Assembly: GCA_036023115.1 (NCBI GenBank)
Contig: JAYKKT010000080.1
Location: forward strand, 12,839,001 to 12,903,000
Direction: 5' to 3'
DNA from: Brasenia schreberi
Lineage: Eukaryota > Streptophyta > Magnoliopsida > Nymphaeales > Cabombaceae
Length of the DNA: 64,000 bases
Shown: piece after piece, positions 11,480-23,599 of the stretch
Layout of the letters: each line of letters begins with the position of its first letter
Position numbering within the stretch: the stretch's first letter is position 1
Program-made: the position numbers and the translations under genes
The notes under the pieces: generated by a model
Seen by the model: only the letters and a program-made list of their open reading frames with translations
Databases searched by the model: none
What the model was told of the DNA's origin: nothing

Positions 11480-12240
11480 ACATTAGGCTTGTTATCTCGC
11501 TCATGGGATAATCAACATTGTTCAATTTTACCCCTTTCACAATGGGTGTAGTTGCAAACTTGCATTCACCCATTTTAAATTTAGTGAGGATATAGTCTAT
11601 ATATCTCTCTCGACTTAGGCATAAGAGTTTAGATTCTTTATCTCAAGAAATCTTTATTCCCAAAATATAGAATGCCTCTCCCATATCTTTCATTTCGAAC
11701 CTTGAGTTTAACTATAATTTGGTTTTGACAATCATCTCATTGTCATTCTCAATCAACAATATATCATCTACATATAATGATAGAATGACAAGGTGGCTCC
11801 CACTATTCTAAATATATACACAATGGTCAAGTTCATTAACCATAAACCCAAGTTCAGTTATGGTATTTTCAAAAGTCAAATACCATTGATGAGATAATTT
11901 TTTAAGGCCATATAACGATTTTTCAACCTATATACTTTATCCTCTTGGCCTTTAACAATGTATCATTATGGTTGGTTGTTGCATATATATAATTTCATTT
12001 AAATCTTCATTCATAAAAACAATTTTTAAATCAAACTAATATAAATTCAAATCATAATATACTTAAATTATCAAAATTATCCTGATGCAAATTTCGCAAC
12101 AAGGAAAGATGTCTCAACATAATTTATCTTATCCTTTTACGAGAATTCTTTTGCAACAAACATCGCCTTAAACTTTTCAATAGATCCATCGACTTTATAT
12201 TTCTTTTTTAAAACTCATTTATAGCCTATGATTTTTTTTC
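11480..12240 (-). pseudogene. Copia reverse transcriptase remnant
   Basis: The catalytic YVDD box is intact at 11774-11763, inside LYVDDILLIENDNEM. It is followed by RFEMKDMGEA, YILGIKI, CLSRERYIDYIL and a MGECKFATTPI end, the normal order of a Ty1/Copia reverse transcriptase. Upstream parts are interrupted by stops. It would have copied element RNA into DNA in cytoplasmic particles; it is now non-functional. Confidence 0.78.
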
Positions 12241-12499
12241 TTTTAGCAATTCAACCAATTCCCAGATTTGGTTTTTCTCAATTGATTCAATTTCTCCACC
12301 CATGGCTTTTTCTCAATCTGACGATTAAGATGAGTCAATTGCATGCTCATATATCAAGTTATCAGTCAGGTAATCTAAATCCACCGAATTGCACACTTCC
12401 TCTACAAGGTAAGTGTAATAATCTTTTAAGTAAAACAATATGACCCTAGGTTTTGTATGTGCATTTAATTCAGTTTGTTTAAAAGATCATCATTATCTA

Positions 12500-13050
12500 T
12501 AGGTTCAAATCATGATGGATCTAGATCTATTAGATCATTAACACATTCATCATCATTCTCAAAGACGTCATTCTTAATCTTTTCTAAGAATTCAACATCC
12601 ATGATTTCTACTAATTCATGATCTTTGTGATAAAATTGATGTCCTTTAGAACCTTTAGGATATCCAATGAAAACACATCTCAATAACCTATTGTCCAACT
12701 TATCCCTATACTAATCAAGAATCTTCACATATGTGATAGATTCTCACTTCTTGAATTGACTATATTTGTTTTTCTTCCAAACCATATCTCATATGGTATA
12801 GAGAATATAGCTTTACAAGGTACTCTATTTAGTTTATACATGGTTGTACTTACTGCTTCTCTCCAAAATACACTAGGTAGAGAAGCCTCTATTAACATAA
12901 ACCTCATTATATTCAATAAGGTTTTGTTATATCTTTTTGTTACACCATTTTATTCAGGTGTTATGAGCATTGTATTTTATTTTGAAATATCAAAGTCTTT
13001 ACATTATTCTAAAAATTCTTTAAAGGTATACTCGCCACCTCAATCATACC
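12500..13050 (-). pseudogene. Copia integrase C-terminal remnant
   Basis: It encodes the ASLPSVFWREAVSTTMY helix (family form: LP..FW.EAV.TA.Y.LNR.P) and PYEIWFG. These are followed by NRLLRCVFIGYPKGSKGH and HELVEIMDVEFLE, matching the GYS..KGY and SRDV.F.E stretch of Copia integrase. A TPE.NGV.KR remnant near 12950 corresponds to the PQQNGVAER motif. Two stops and a frameshift break it. Confidence 0.8.
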
Positions 13051-14760
13051 TTAAGACTTTGATTGTACGCCTTAGTTAGTTCTTAACTTCCTATTTATAT
13101 TCTTTGAATACCTCAAGTGTCTCATATTTATGTGGTAATATATATATATATATATATCAAATAATCATCGATAAAGGTTATGAAATAAACCTTTTCTCGA
13201 TGTGATCTCAATCTAAATTGTCCACATAAATTAGTGTAAATGATATCAAATAGAGTTGTTGCCCTAGTTATGTGTTTGGAAAATATTTTTTTTGTTATTT
13301 TTCCTTGTAAACAGGCTTCTCACTTGTTAAAAGTATTTTCTTGAAATTCAAACAAAGTAAAAGTTGGATAATTTTTAACTTTTTCAGACTTATATGTCCT
13401 AGGCATTTATGTCATACATTCACATCAACATTAAAGACATAATCTATATAAGCAGAAAAACCATCATTTTCATTGATATTTAATTTGAACAATCCATGTT
13501 CAACATCAAACACTCAAGAGAAAGTTTTACTTTCATGCTTCCCTACGGTTACCTTGTGAAGGACAAACCTAACTTTAAAACCTTTCTTAACTAAGGTACG
13601 AACCGAAACTAAATGGTGCCTTATAGAGGGCACAATTAATAGATTAGTTAATATAATCAGTGTGCCTTATACATGTATCCTAGAGAACCCAACCCAAAGG
13701 ACATATGAGAAAGTATTGTTTCTCATGTATACACGATGTTCTCCTAGTTTCTTTTATAGTTTCTTATTTTTTCACAGTTAAAGTACTTGACCTGCGAAGC
13801 AATTTCTTACAATTTCTTAAAAAATTGGTCGCTTTTCTAGTTATTCTTACCAAACTTTTTGTTTGGTTTATTCTCTTTTTATTTGAGCATGAAGTTATAC
13901 CCTATCTCATCTTGAGATGCTATCAATTTTTTCTTCTTATTTTTATTCATGTGCTCTTGTTCAATTACTAGTTTAAGGAGTAACTCAGAAAGATTTGTTT
14001 CAACCCTATTGTAAGGACAGTGATAACCATATTCCATTATGGGAAAAGACTCTTTAGGATAGTGGATATTTGTATAGTTTCGGGGATGATCAACTTTGTT
14101 ATAGCTAGGTCTCTAACCATTACCAACATCTGGTTCACATGTTCCACTACATTATCTCTTTTTATTTTGTAGGAGTTGTATTTGTTGAAACTTTATTGAA
14201 ACATTAATCTTCAAATTACAAAATTTCTGTTTGGAGAAACTCTCTCCACCATGAAGACACTCGTCGGCTTCTTCATGCGCCCTCTTGATTGCTACCAACC
14301 TTTCTCACTTAATCTAACCCTTACTTAATCACACTTAACAATTAGACGAGATAACTACAAATGGATCCAATATTTAGACCTGATACCAATTCTTAACAGT
14401 ATTTATATAGTAATAGTTGGACATGTAACTTGGTTGTAGTGTCATAGTTAGTTATTATTGAGTCAAACAACTCCTTAGCAGTCTTGTATTCCTCAAAGAC
14501 CCTAGTTAGGTCATCCTTCATATATGTCAATATTATGGTTCTGGCTATTATGTCATCTTTAAGGAATTAGTTGGACATGTAACTAGTTACCTATTATATA
14601 GTAATAGTTAGACATGTAACTTGGTTTTAATTTCTCAACTTTTGTAAATTTAGATACACAAATTCTAGAATTCATTTTTAATTATTTGGCAAAAATAACA
14701 ATAAGACTATCTACAAAGTAAACATTTAACATACAACATATAATAAATAAGATGACTAAT

Positions 14761-15757
14761 CAATGTTATAAAAACTGTATCATTGCCCGTATCGCACTAG
14801 GCACTGATACATTTGTACGATACAAAGTATTTTTAAATTAAAAAATTTTAAAAATTAAAATTAATGAACAAAACATGTATAACACAATGAAGAATCATTC
14901 ATACTATAACAAAAACATCTCCGTAACAAGGCTACAAGCATCCATAAATATAATTCCATATTTCATAATCCATAGAATCCATACCATTAGACATTAACTA
15001 TTAGGATCCTAATCATCAAAGTTACAAGTACAACTTACAATCATTAAAGATGAGAACGTTACAAAGTTACAAATAAAAGTTAAAACAAATTACAATCATT
15101 CACAACGTGGATCATAATCAATGAAAGCATTATAATCAACTTTGTTAGAATCACCACCATCACCATCATCATCATCCCCTCCCTCTTCGTCCTCCATAAT
15201 AAGATCTGCCCATTCAACACCTTCGGGCCTTCGGCTTCATTTTCATCGTCTCTAACTGCAAGTTCTGCTTCGGCTTGGAGTATCCTTCAATTTTCATCCT
15301 CTCAAATGATAAGGGGATCCTCCTTTTCGACCCAATCGTTAAAAATATCAATATTTTCGTAACTCAATGGGTAATATGGCACCTTCTTTGTCCTTCTTAC
15401 ATCTTTTTGCATTTGCCTATAAAAAAAGAATATTCAAATTATAAAGAATATCAAATGCAATATAGTCACATCAAGCATTCATTATTAATAAGATTAATAA
15501 AGAAGTTAAGAACTAGGTAATAACAAGCAATATATATTTCCTAATTATTATATTTACTTTAACTTCATATTATACGCAATGTATACCAAATCACGCAGTC
15601 GAGAATGCACCAGTCTATTTCGCTTTTTTGTGTAAATATGTTCGAAAAGGCTCCAATTCCTCTCGAACTACATGTTTCGCTCAATATACAATGAGCAAAC
15701 CTTACCAAATTTGGTACATCTATACCAAAACGAGGCCACCATTCATCTAAAATAAAA
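14761..15757 (-). mobile_element. hAT transposon relic, 3' end (broken by RTE LINE)
   Basis: The left edge CAATGTTATA followed by GTATCATTGCCCGTATCGCA resembles the terminal repeat and GTATCG motifs of the better-preserved hAT at 37617. On the minus strand, 15755-15600 encodes a dimerisation-domain-like stretch: WWPRFGIDVPNLVRFA, LSETCSS and F..IFTQK, cf. WW.RFG...PNLR.FA.R.LSQTCS. Further along, 15440-15160 reads INIFNDWVEKEDPL and an acidic, Asp-rich tail, typical of plant hAT C-termini. The rest of the transposase is absent because an RTE LINE begins at about 15758. The copy is inactive. Confidence 0.7.
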
Positions 15758-18136
15758 TACAACAAACAAAACAACAACAATAACAACTAAGCATTTTCTC
15801 ATACTAGATGGGGTCGGCTACATGCATTCTTTGTTTCAACAGATCCCTATCGTGTGTCATGTTAGCAGTTAACTCACAATAAGCTAAATCATTCTTTATT
15901 GTTTCTTTCCAACACTTTTATGGTCGTCCTCTACCTCTTTTAATACTTTCCAAATTTAGTTTTTCATACCTTCTTACAGGTTCTTCTTTTGATCTTCTTT
16001 CTATATTTTCAAACAATCTTAAATGATATTCTCTCATTTTATCCTCTATTGGTGCCACTCATAATTTGTTTCTCATAACCTCATTAGGTATACAGTATTT
16101 TCTTATATGACCACTCATCCATCTCAACATCTTCATTTCTATCACAGACATCTTTTGTACATGTTGATGATTAACTGCCCAACACTAATAACCATAAAAC
16201 AAGGCAGGCCTAATTGCCGCCCTATAATATTTACCTTTTAACTTTAATGGTATTTTCTTAACACAAAGAATATGTGATGCTCCTCTCTATCTTAACCAAC
16301 CAACATTACTTCTATGCGTCACATCTCCTTCAATTCTTTCATCACTCTAAAAATTGACCGTAGGTATTTAAAACTTTCCTTTTGGGGGATGCAATGTGTG
16401 TCAATTTTAATTTTTATGTCTTTGCCAATTTCAATTTCTATGTCCTCAGAAGTAACCAAATGTTCAAACTTACATTCCATATATTCTATCAATATTCTAC
16501 TAAGTCGGAGGCCTTTGCTTTCTAATGTTTCCCTCCATAGTTCTAATTTTCTATTAACTTTTTCCTTAGACTCCTCCACTAACACAATATCATATGTAAA
16601 TAACATACACCAACGCACTTCATCTAGAATATGTTTTGTTAACTTATCAATTACCATTATAAATAAGTATGGACTTAAAGTTGATCCTTAATATAACCCA
16701 ATATTAACTTCAAAGAAGTTTGTCATTCCTTCTTGAGTTCTCACACATGTTTTTGCACCATCGTACATGTCTCTTATAAGGTTAATGTATGTTAATGGGA
16801 TACCTTTTTTTTTCAAAATTCTCCAAAGAACCTCCCTTGGTACCCTATCATAATCTTTTTCGAGATAAATAAATATCATGTGAAGGTCTTTCTTTTTTAC
16901 TCTAAAATATTTCATAAGACGTCTCAAAAGGTAAATCGCTTCAACACTAGATCTGCTTGGCATGAATCCAAATTAGTTCTCTGTTGTACTTGATACTTGT
17001 CTTAACCTACGTTCGATAATTCTTTCCTACAATTTCATAGTATGGCTCATTAACTTGATACCTCTATAATTCATACAATTCTGAATGTCTCCCTTGTTCT
17101 TATATATGGGCATAAGTGTACTCGCTCTCCATTCCTCGGGCATCTTTTAGTTCCTCCATATTTCATTAAATAGTCTTGTGAGCAAAGTGATTCCTATTTC
17201 TCCTAGTATTTTCTAAATTTCTATAGGAATATTGTCTGGTCCTACCGATTTACTACCCTTCATATATTTAAGAGTCTTTTTGACTTCATTCTCTTGAATA
17301 TGTCGGTATAAATTGTGGTTTATATACTTTTATGATTTGGCTAACTCTCCTAAGCTAATACTAACATCTTTATTTTTATTAAAAAGCTTATAAAAATAGT
17401 TTTTTCATATATTTCTTATATCATCATTTGTCACTAGAATTTTTTCATCCTCATCCTTCATGCATCTAACATAATTAAGATCTTTAATATTCTTATTTCT
17501 AGCCCTAGCTATCCTAAAAATATCTCTTTCACCCTCTTCTTAGTTGAGTTTTTTATATAAATCCTCTCAAATTTTAGCTTTTGATTCACTCACGACCTTT
17601 TTTGCTTCATTCTTTGCTTTCTTATAAGCCTCTAAAGTTTCACAAGTTTTCTTAGTATAATGTAATTTGTAACATGCCCTCTTTGCCTTGATTTTATTTT
17701 GCACTACTTCACTCCACCACCAACCTTCTTTTTGTGCTGGTATACTTCCCTTAGATATACCTAACACATCTTTCGCCACTTTCATAATATGTATAGCCAT
17801 ATTGTTCCACATATCACTGGGTGTGCCAACATAATTCCAAACATCTCCTTGCAGGACTTTCTATTTAAATATATCTTCTTTCTCGCTTTTGAGGTTCCAC
17901 CATTTAGTGTGAATAGCTCGATGCACTCTTTTCTTCTTTGTCCACTTTTTTATTTGTAAATCCATAACTAAAAGTCAATGTTGGGTGGTTAAGCTTTCTC
18001 CTGAAATTACCTTGCAATCTTTACAACACGCTTAATCTTTTTTTTTACAAATAAAGTAATCAATTTGTGTTTGTGATAAGCCACTCTTAAAAGTAATTAA
18101 ATGTTCATCTCATTTTTTGAAGATTGTATTGACTAT
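15758..18136 (-). mobile_element. RTE LINE copy 1, 5'-truncated
   Basis: The minus-strand LINE has a (CAA)-rich tail at 15758-15795 and the family 3' end. It extends through the reverse transcriptase into the endonuclease end at about 18136, where homology with the other copies stops (GTATTGACTAT). RT landmarks are visible in pieces: MPSRSSVEAIYLLRRLMK and [17 protein letters not shown] (motif A with D to Y). The catalytic box reads FTYD instead of FADD, so the enzyme is dead. Several stops and frameshifts are present. The insertion lies inside the hAT relic. I could not find a convincing target duplication. Confidence 0.85.
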
Positions 18137-18460
18137 CATGTCCGTCATTTTGTCCCGACCAGAACGGAAGCGAAGACTTGGCGCAAATGGATTGGGTGGC
18201 ACGGAGGTACAACAGGCAGAACTGAAATTTGGATGACGAGAAAGAACAAGCGGACAATATAATTACTATCAATACACCCTTTTTTTCTAGTCATACCTCT
18301 CTATTTTTTAAACACTTGAAAGTACCTTCCTATAGTTTCTCTACCATCTCGCACCTCTTCACTCTAACGGTTTACCACCAGAATCACCAAAACCCTACCA
18401 TTAGTTCAAATCACCGCCAACAGTATTTCCCTCATCTTTGTGTTTCTCTCATATTACTTT
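18137..18460. other. Short non-coding stretch
   Basis: The sequence between the LINE break and a Copia gag fragment has no recognised feature. A short plus-strand ORF here has a Ser/His-rich, simple composition and no family resemblance. Confidence 0.4.
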
Positions 18461-18846
18461 TAATTCATCGAAGATCCTAAGTAGGTCATTCTTCACGTAT
18501 GTCAATATTATGGTTCTGAATATTGTGTCATCTTTAAGGAATATTCTATATATTTCTTTTTTCTCTTCTCTTGCAATGGGAGTGGAGACAGAATTGTTAT
18601 TTTGTCTTCGATAATAATTGTTATTTATCATAGAATTATTTCCTTTAATACATAATCTATACCTTCCACACTAAAAGTCAACGGGATACGTTTTTTCCAT
18701 GTTTGAAAATTCAAACCATTTAATTTTTGTAATTCATATACACAAATTCTAGAATTCATTTTAATTATTTGACAAAAATAACAATAAGAAGATCTAAAAG
18801 GGAAGCATTCAACATGAAACATATAATAAATAAGATGACTAATAGT
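18461..18846 (-). pseudogene. Copia gag N-terminal fragment (duplicate of 14470-14760)
   Basis: The minus strand reads KLNGLNFQTWKKRIPLTFS followed by VEGIDYVLKE, the standard start of a Copia gag (cf. L.G.N...W......L....). It continues into DDTIFRTIILTYVKNDLLRIF. Sequence 18720-18846 also matches 14640-14760, including ACACAAATTCTAGAATTCAT, so two copies of the same element's 5' end occur 4 kb apart. A stop interrupts the reading. Confidence 0.75.
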
Positions 18847-18849
18847 CAA

Positions 18850-19730
18850 CCACCAAAATATAATTTACAAAACATCCACACATTGAACTGGAAATAACTC
18901 TAAGTACCAAAAAACAATTTCAAACAATGCTTAGGTACTATTTTGGAATATTCTTAAACTGATTATGTTATTTTAGAACCAATCTGGGACAAATGTAATT
19001 TTCTCCTATTACCTATCACTGTAATTTCTCTAAAATTTGAGGGGTAAATTGGTAATTTTGTCCATCTATCTGGTTTGGTAATTACCAAAAGAGATAATAA
19101 AATTATGCCTAATTTGTGAGAGATTTTTGAAATCGATCAGGGATAGAATCAGGTGAGGCATGGTTTTCGGGAAAATTGTGTTTTTGTGTTGCAGTTCTGA
19201 AGAAAATCGCAAGAGAGGGAGAGAGAGTGACGGTCGGAGAGACGACATCGGTTCTCCCTGTTTTCATTATTTTCAATCTGTTTTCAACCTTATTCAATTC
19301 TCATAATTACAATATGGATATTATTCAAAGCCTTCCATCAATCTAGTAATGAATCGCATAAAAACATATAAAAATATCAAGTTTCTAGTAAGGTGAGTGT
19401 TTCTTGTTGGAAAAGAAGCACTCGCTAGGCATGTCGATTGTTACCAATTGGCGCACCATAGGTACATGTCTTCTTTATTAATAGTTGCATCCCAAGAATG
19501 TATATCTTCTATGAGTGACACGACTGAGATGTGGCATTTTGGTAATGTACATGCACTTTGTGTGCGGTTCTTTTTTAAGAGATACATGATCTAGACATAT
19601 CACAAGGTGCATTACTTTATATTTTTGTTATGTTAAAGTATTATTGTTAACGTATAGAATGTCAAACAAATTATGTGAAAGTATTCATTGTTTTATAATA
19701 GACTCTTGATATACTATATATGACGATAGT
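18850..19730. other. Non-coding stretch
   Basis: No exon, RNA gene or transposon domain is recognised here. There is a purine-rich GAGAGGGAGAGAGAG patch at 19213-19228. Confidence 0.4.
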
Positions 19731-19739
19731 GAGATATGA

Positions 19740-21700
19740 AAGTAGATCAAACGATCCATTTGTTGGTTGGTTATGTGATGATACATTCAATGATGCATTT
19801 GTTGATTGTGAGAGTGATGGACTTTATTATGCATTTACATTTACTTTGCAGTTGACATTATATGGTTTGATGGGTAAGAGATGTTGGGAGGAAATATAAT
19901 AATATTATCATCATTTTTTGGTCAACAATTAAAGGTATGAGAAGTAAAGTATGACTTGAGTATAAAAGAAGCGATAAGTATAAAAGCAACACAAAAATGA
20001 TTTTGAAAGTCGTTAGACTGACACAAAGAAGGTGAAATACTCATTTACTTATAGGAGAGAGTTGAACCAATGATTTATATAGATTGAATGTAGTTAATGG
20101 CATATATAATCATCCTTGTGTCTTGTATTTGAAAGGACATGTATTTGTAGGTAGATTGAAGGATGTTGAGTATATTACAACAAAAAAGATAAATAAAAGT
20201 CATTATAAGTCAAAGCATATTTTGTCATAATTGAAGAGTCTTGATGATAAAAACAATTTGTAATGCCAGAATAAAAATTAAGAAAGAGGATATGGGTAGT
20301 TGAATTGTTCTATAGTAACTATTGTATTCATTAGATATTCATCAGTTGACACTTAGCACATAAAGATATCATATATAAATATTGTTACAATTCCTAACTC
20401 AATTCAATTATGTGCATTCCCAAAGGTATTGGAGTTTGATTGAATATAGAAGACAAATAGGTATGAGCTACTTTTGTTATATTATTCATATTTATTAACT
20501 AAGATACTAATAAGATTTTTTTATTTTATTCTCACATATAAGATGCATTTCTTGGAGGTTATAAGATTTACTTCCACAAATAATAGTTTTTCCATGACAT
20601 TTTCCTTCATGGGGGTAGAAAAAGAGGATAATTTTGTTGAGGTGCATTAATGAGTTGTATCTAGCAAACAAATTTCCTTATTTAGTTTGTAGTGATAGTG
20701 ATCTTTTTATTTATGGATGTGGTGGTCGCATGAATTGTTGTGTGCCTATGAGATCAGTATTCTTTTTAAGAGTGATGAGACTCTCCAACTTTATTCAATT
20801 GATATATTTTGAAAGAAACTTTGCCTATTACATTTGAGTGCAAAGATGAGGATCAAAGAAAGATAACTAAGATGCATTATATTGTCCATAATTATTGACT
20901 TATCATAATATAGAAAAACAAAGTAAGTTGGTTGACTTGTTAAATAAGCATTTAAATCCTCATCACACTATATTAGAAGAGCCACCTCTTTGACATCCTA
21001 AAAGCAAACCTTTTAACAGATCTAGTAAGAGAAAGTTATCTTAATGAGAGCATGAAAAGAGAAGTGTTACTCGTGGAAAGACCAATAGGGATCGAGGACA
21101 TGAGTGTGGCTGAGCGTGTGGAGTATCTCCTAGATGTGGTGTTTCTCGTTCAAGTAGTTTTGATCTTATATCCAATGTTGTGTAAAATTTCATTGCTATA
21201 TATATTGATACATCTCATAGTAGAAAAACTACCATAACATTAAATTTTAGATATCTCAATAAGATATAGATACCTTGATTTATGAACTTGTATATTGATA
21301 GATGGGTGAATATTCTTGGAGATGGTAATTATGGATATTGTGTTATTATGAAGCTTTTAAAAGAGGATGAGAGACGATAAACTGAAACTCATAGATTATG
21401 TTTTAGGGAGGTTGCATATCATCATCATATATTCTCTATAATCTTTATAGAGTAGTAAGGTATTGGCGATGTTCTACATCATATTGCATATTGAAAGAAT
21501 AACCAATGTCCTTCTGAACATTGGATGTCAATGTCTAACATGGGTTGGGTCATAGCTATAGTGTGGAACATTGCATGAGTACAACTCATAAGAGTTTGGT
21601 TGATAATGTTCCTTCCATTATTAATAGATAGTGGCCAATCACCTATACAACATGTATGGTATATGTGCTATGATGAATCGACATGACATTTTCTAACAAT
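19740..21700 (+). pseudogene. MULE/FAR1-like transposase with C-terminal OTU domain, decayed
   Basis: The plus strand holds scattered pieces of a FAR1/Mutator-type transposase in order. They are YLKGHVFVGRL at about 20130-20165 (the NH..YLEGH.F.GRL block), a KTNRYEL segment near 20450 (family DCTYKTNRY.MPLL), and TSTNNSFSMTFSFM near 20570-20610 with EDNF after it. KFPYLVCSDSDLF follows near 20670-20710, where the family has the D of VTDRD. Beyond a Ser/Arg-rich linker, 21285-21345 reads YIDRWVNILGDGNYGYCVI, the start of an OTU-type cysteine-protease fold, and 21510-21570 reads HWMSMSNMGWVIA. The OTU catalytic Cys (family DGNCGY) is Tyr here (TAT at 21330). There are many stops and frameshifts. 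Fusions of this kind are known from predicted plant proteins; this copy cannot be active. Confidence 0.65.
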
Positions 21701-22980
21701 AAGAATATGTAACAAACTTGTTATATATTGGTTACCTTCTTTCCATTGACTTGTTTAATTTAGTTTGATTAGTTACCTTGTTTATATTTTCTACATGTAC
21801 ATATGGTAGATGAATCCCCTATATCGCCTATATTTCCATTTTAGAAGTACTATAGACATGACAGTGTTGTAAATTGAGATTTACCATTTTATGTATATTT
21901 TGTATATTATCTTAAACTAAGAGGACTAGGTCATGATAATATATACAATGTAGATGTTGATTAACAACTTGTGTATTAAGTTGCATATTCTTTAATTTCT
22001 TTTGTAACATCACTTTACCTACTTGCTTAATTGTACATTGATTCTATAAATTTATTTATTTACTTAATTATGCAATGATGCTACTTAAATTTTTAGGCAT
22101 GTGATGAAAGGTGTATCACGATCTTTCGATGTTTATATATGTATATATTTAGAGAGAGAAAAAGAAAAATTAATGTAATTATTCACATAAATATACAATA
22201 CTCATACTATCACTTAGTTATATGTATAACATGAAATAGACACATCTATTATATATCATAGTAGAGCATGTAGTTAGTCATCATTTTATATACTCTTTCA
22301 CAATAATTGTAAAGTGGTCTATCACATCATGATGTAATGGCAATGGACATGAGTATTATTTGATTATTTGGATCACAATTCTCATCGTCCATAAGATATG
22401 AATAACACACTACAATAAAAGTAAATAATGGATGAATATTTTCAATAGATAGTGTAAAATGAAGGATAAATAAAAGATCATTATATTACCTAATCTATTG
22501 ATTGTAATGTTGAAGGGTGATTGCCTAAAGTAGGATAGAGTTGTCAATATCGATGTGCGCAATCTCACTAAAAATATATGTGTTTGTGTAACATAGCAAC
22601 TCATATGAATTATTGCTTTTATGTTGGTATGACACCTACATACTAAGTGTTGTGGTCCAAGACAGTGCAAGCTATGTGAATATCGTTGTCCATCTTGTGG
22701 ATAGTACTCTACCTTATAGGTATATAGTTTAGCTAGCCTATTTGCTATAATGTGTCTTAATGGTTCAATTGAGATATGTTGTTAATAATCAAATTGATGA
22801 GCAACTCGGTCTAGAATATACAACTTCATGATATCTAAACATCGAATGCATCCATGCCTAACTCTAAAGACCAAAAAAATACTCATGAATCCATACCTAC
22901 AATAAATAAAAAGCATTGTTCTATCACTGAAACAAACAAGTAGGTTGGCATTGATTTATTACTAAACTCAAACAATCATA
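21700..22980. other. AT-rich stretch between two transposon relics
   Basis: No coding domain is recognised. It may be the rest of the MULE-type element, but I could not identify terminal inverted repeats by eye. Confidence 0.4.
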
Positions 22981-22989
22981 ATACATAAA

Positions 22990-23590
22990 CCTATACATGT
23001 AACAAAGTACTATGGCTACTAAGTTGGTGTGCTTCTGTGCGATAAGCTTTTCTTAACTGTTTGTATAAGTATGGTAATGTTGTACCCCAAGCATACTCAT
23101 CGACTCTCAGTAATACAAAAGCTAACAACTTAATTATAGAAATCGAGACCCTATCCCTCAACTTATCTTGATACATTGTGCACCATATATGTGATACAAT
23201 AAAATAATACCTTTGCTCATACGTAATCCCCCTTCTCTAAGCATGTACCTAAAGCATCTCAAACTTCATACCTCTAGACTTCATCTACAACTTCACATCA
23301 TGATTCATATCACTTCAATCATAATATCTATCTTATTTATTGCCTCCATCAAACATGTGAAGGCTACAAAGGGATTGCCTATCAAAAGGCCTAAAATCTC
23401 ATGGACATCATGCAGAATGATAATTATCTCACCCATGGCATATGAAAGTTGTTAGTGTTAAGTTACCATCTCTTAATAAAAGTATTGATCAATGATTGAT
23501 CCAAAGTCTTAAACAATAGACCTCCATGTTGAGATAACTTAGACCACTGCATAATATCCTATCAACAATTTGGTACTATTACTTCTCCCG
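22990..23590 (-). pseudogene. Plant mobile domain (PMD/MAIN-like) relic
   Basis: On the minus strand, 23575-23490 reads QWSKLSQHGGLLFKTLDQSL and ends FIKRW, matching the start of the plant mobile domain (...D..LI..L..RW). Near 23440-23370 come FHMP, GEIIIILHDVHEILGL and LIGN, corresponding to TFH.P.GE.T.TL.DV..LLGLP.DG, with one extra base. Near 23095-23020 comes YAWGTTLPYLYKQLRKAYR, corresponding to YSWG...L..LYR.LC.A. The PMD occurs both in host silencing proteins (MAIN, MAIL1) and in plant transposons. The decayed state and the adjoining MULE relic suggest a transposon origin. Confidence 0.65.
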
Positions 23591-23599
23591 AAAATGACC

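Larger units (their letters stand above)
11470..14640 (-). mobile_element. Degenerate Copia retrotransposon body (gag, integrase, RT)
   Basis: On the minus strand, in the order expected for Copia: a gag segment (14570-14470, with TIILTYMKDDL and KELFDSI), a zinc-knuckle-like remnant near 13790-13750, integrase (about 13050-12500), and reverse transcriptase (about 12240-11470). Many stops and indels interrupt all parts and no intact ORF exceeds 63 codons in integrase. The element ends abruptly at about 11470 before RNase H. No LTR pair was recognised. The short stretch ATAGTAATAGTTGGACATGTAACTTGGTT near 14405 recurs near 14590. Confidence 0.8.
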
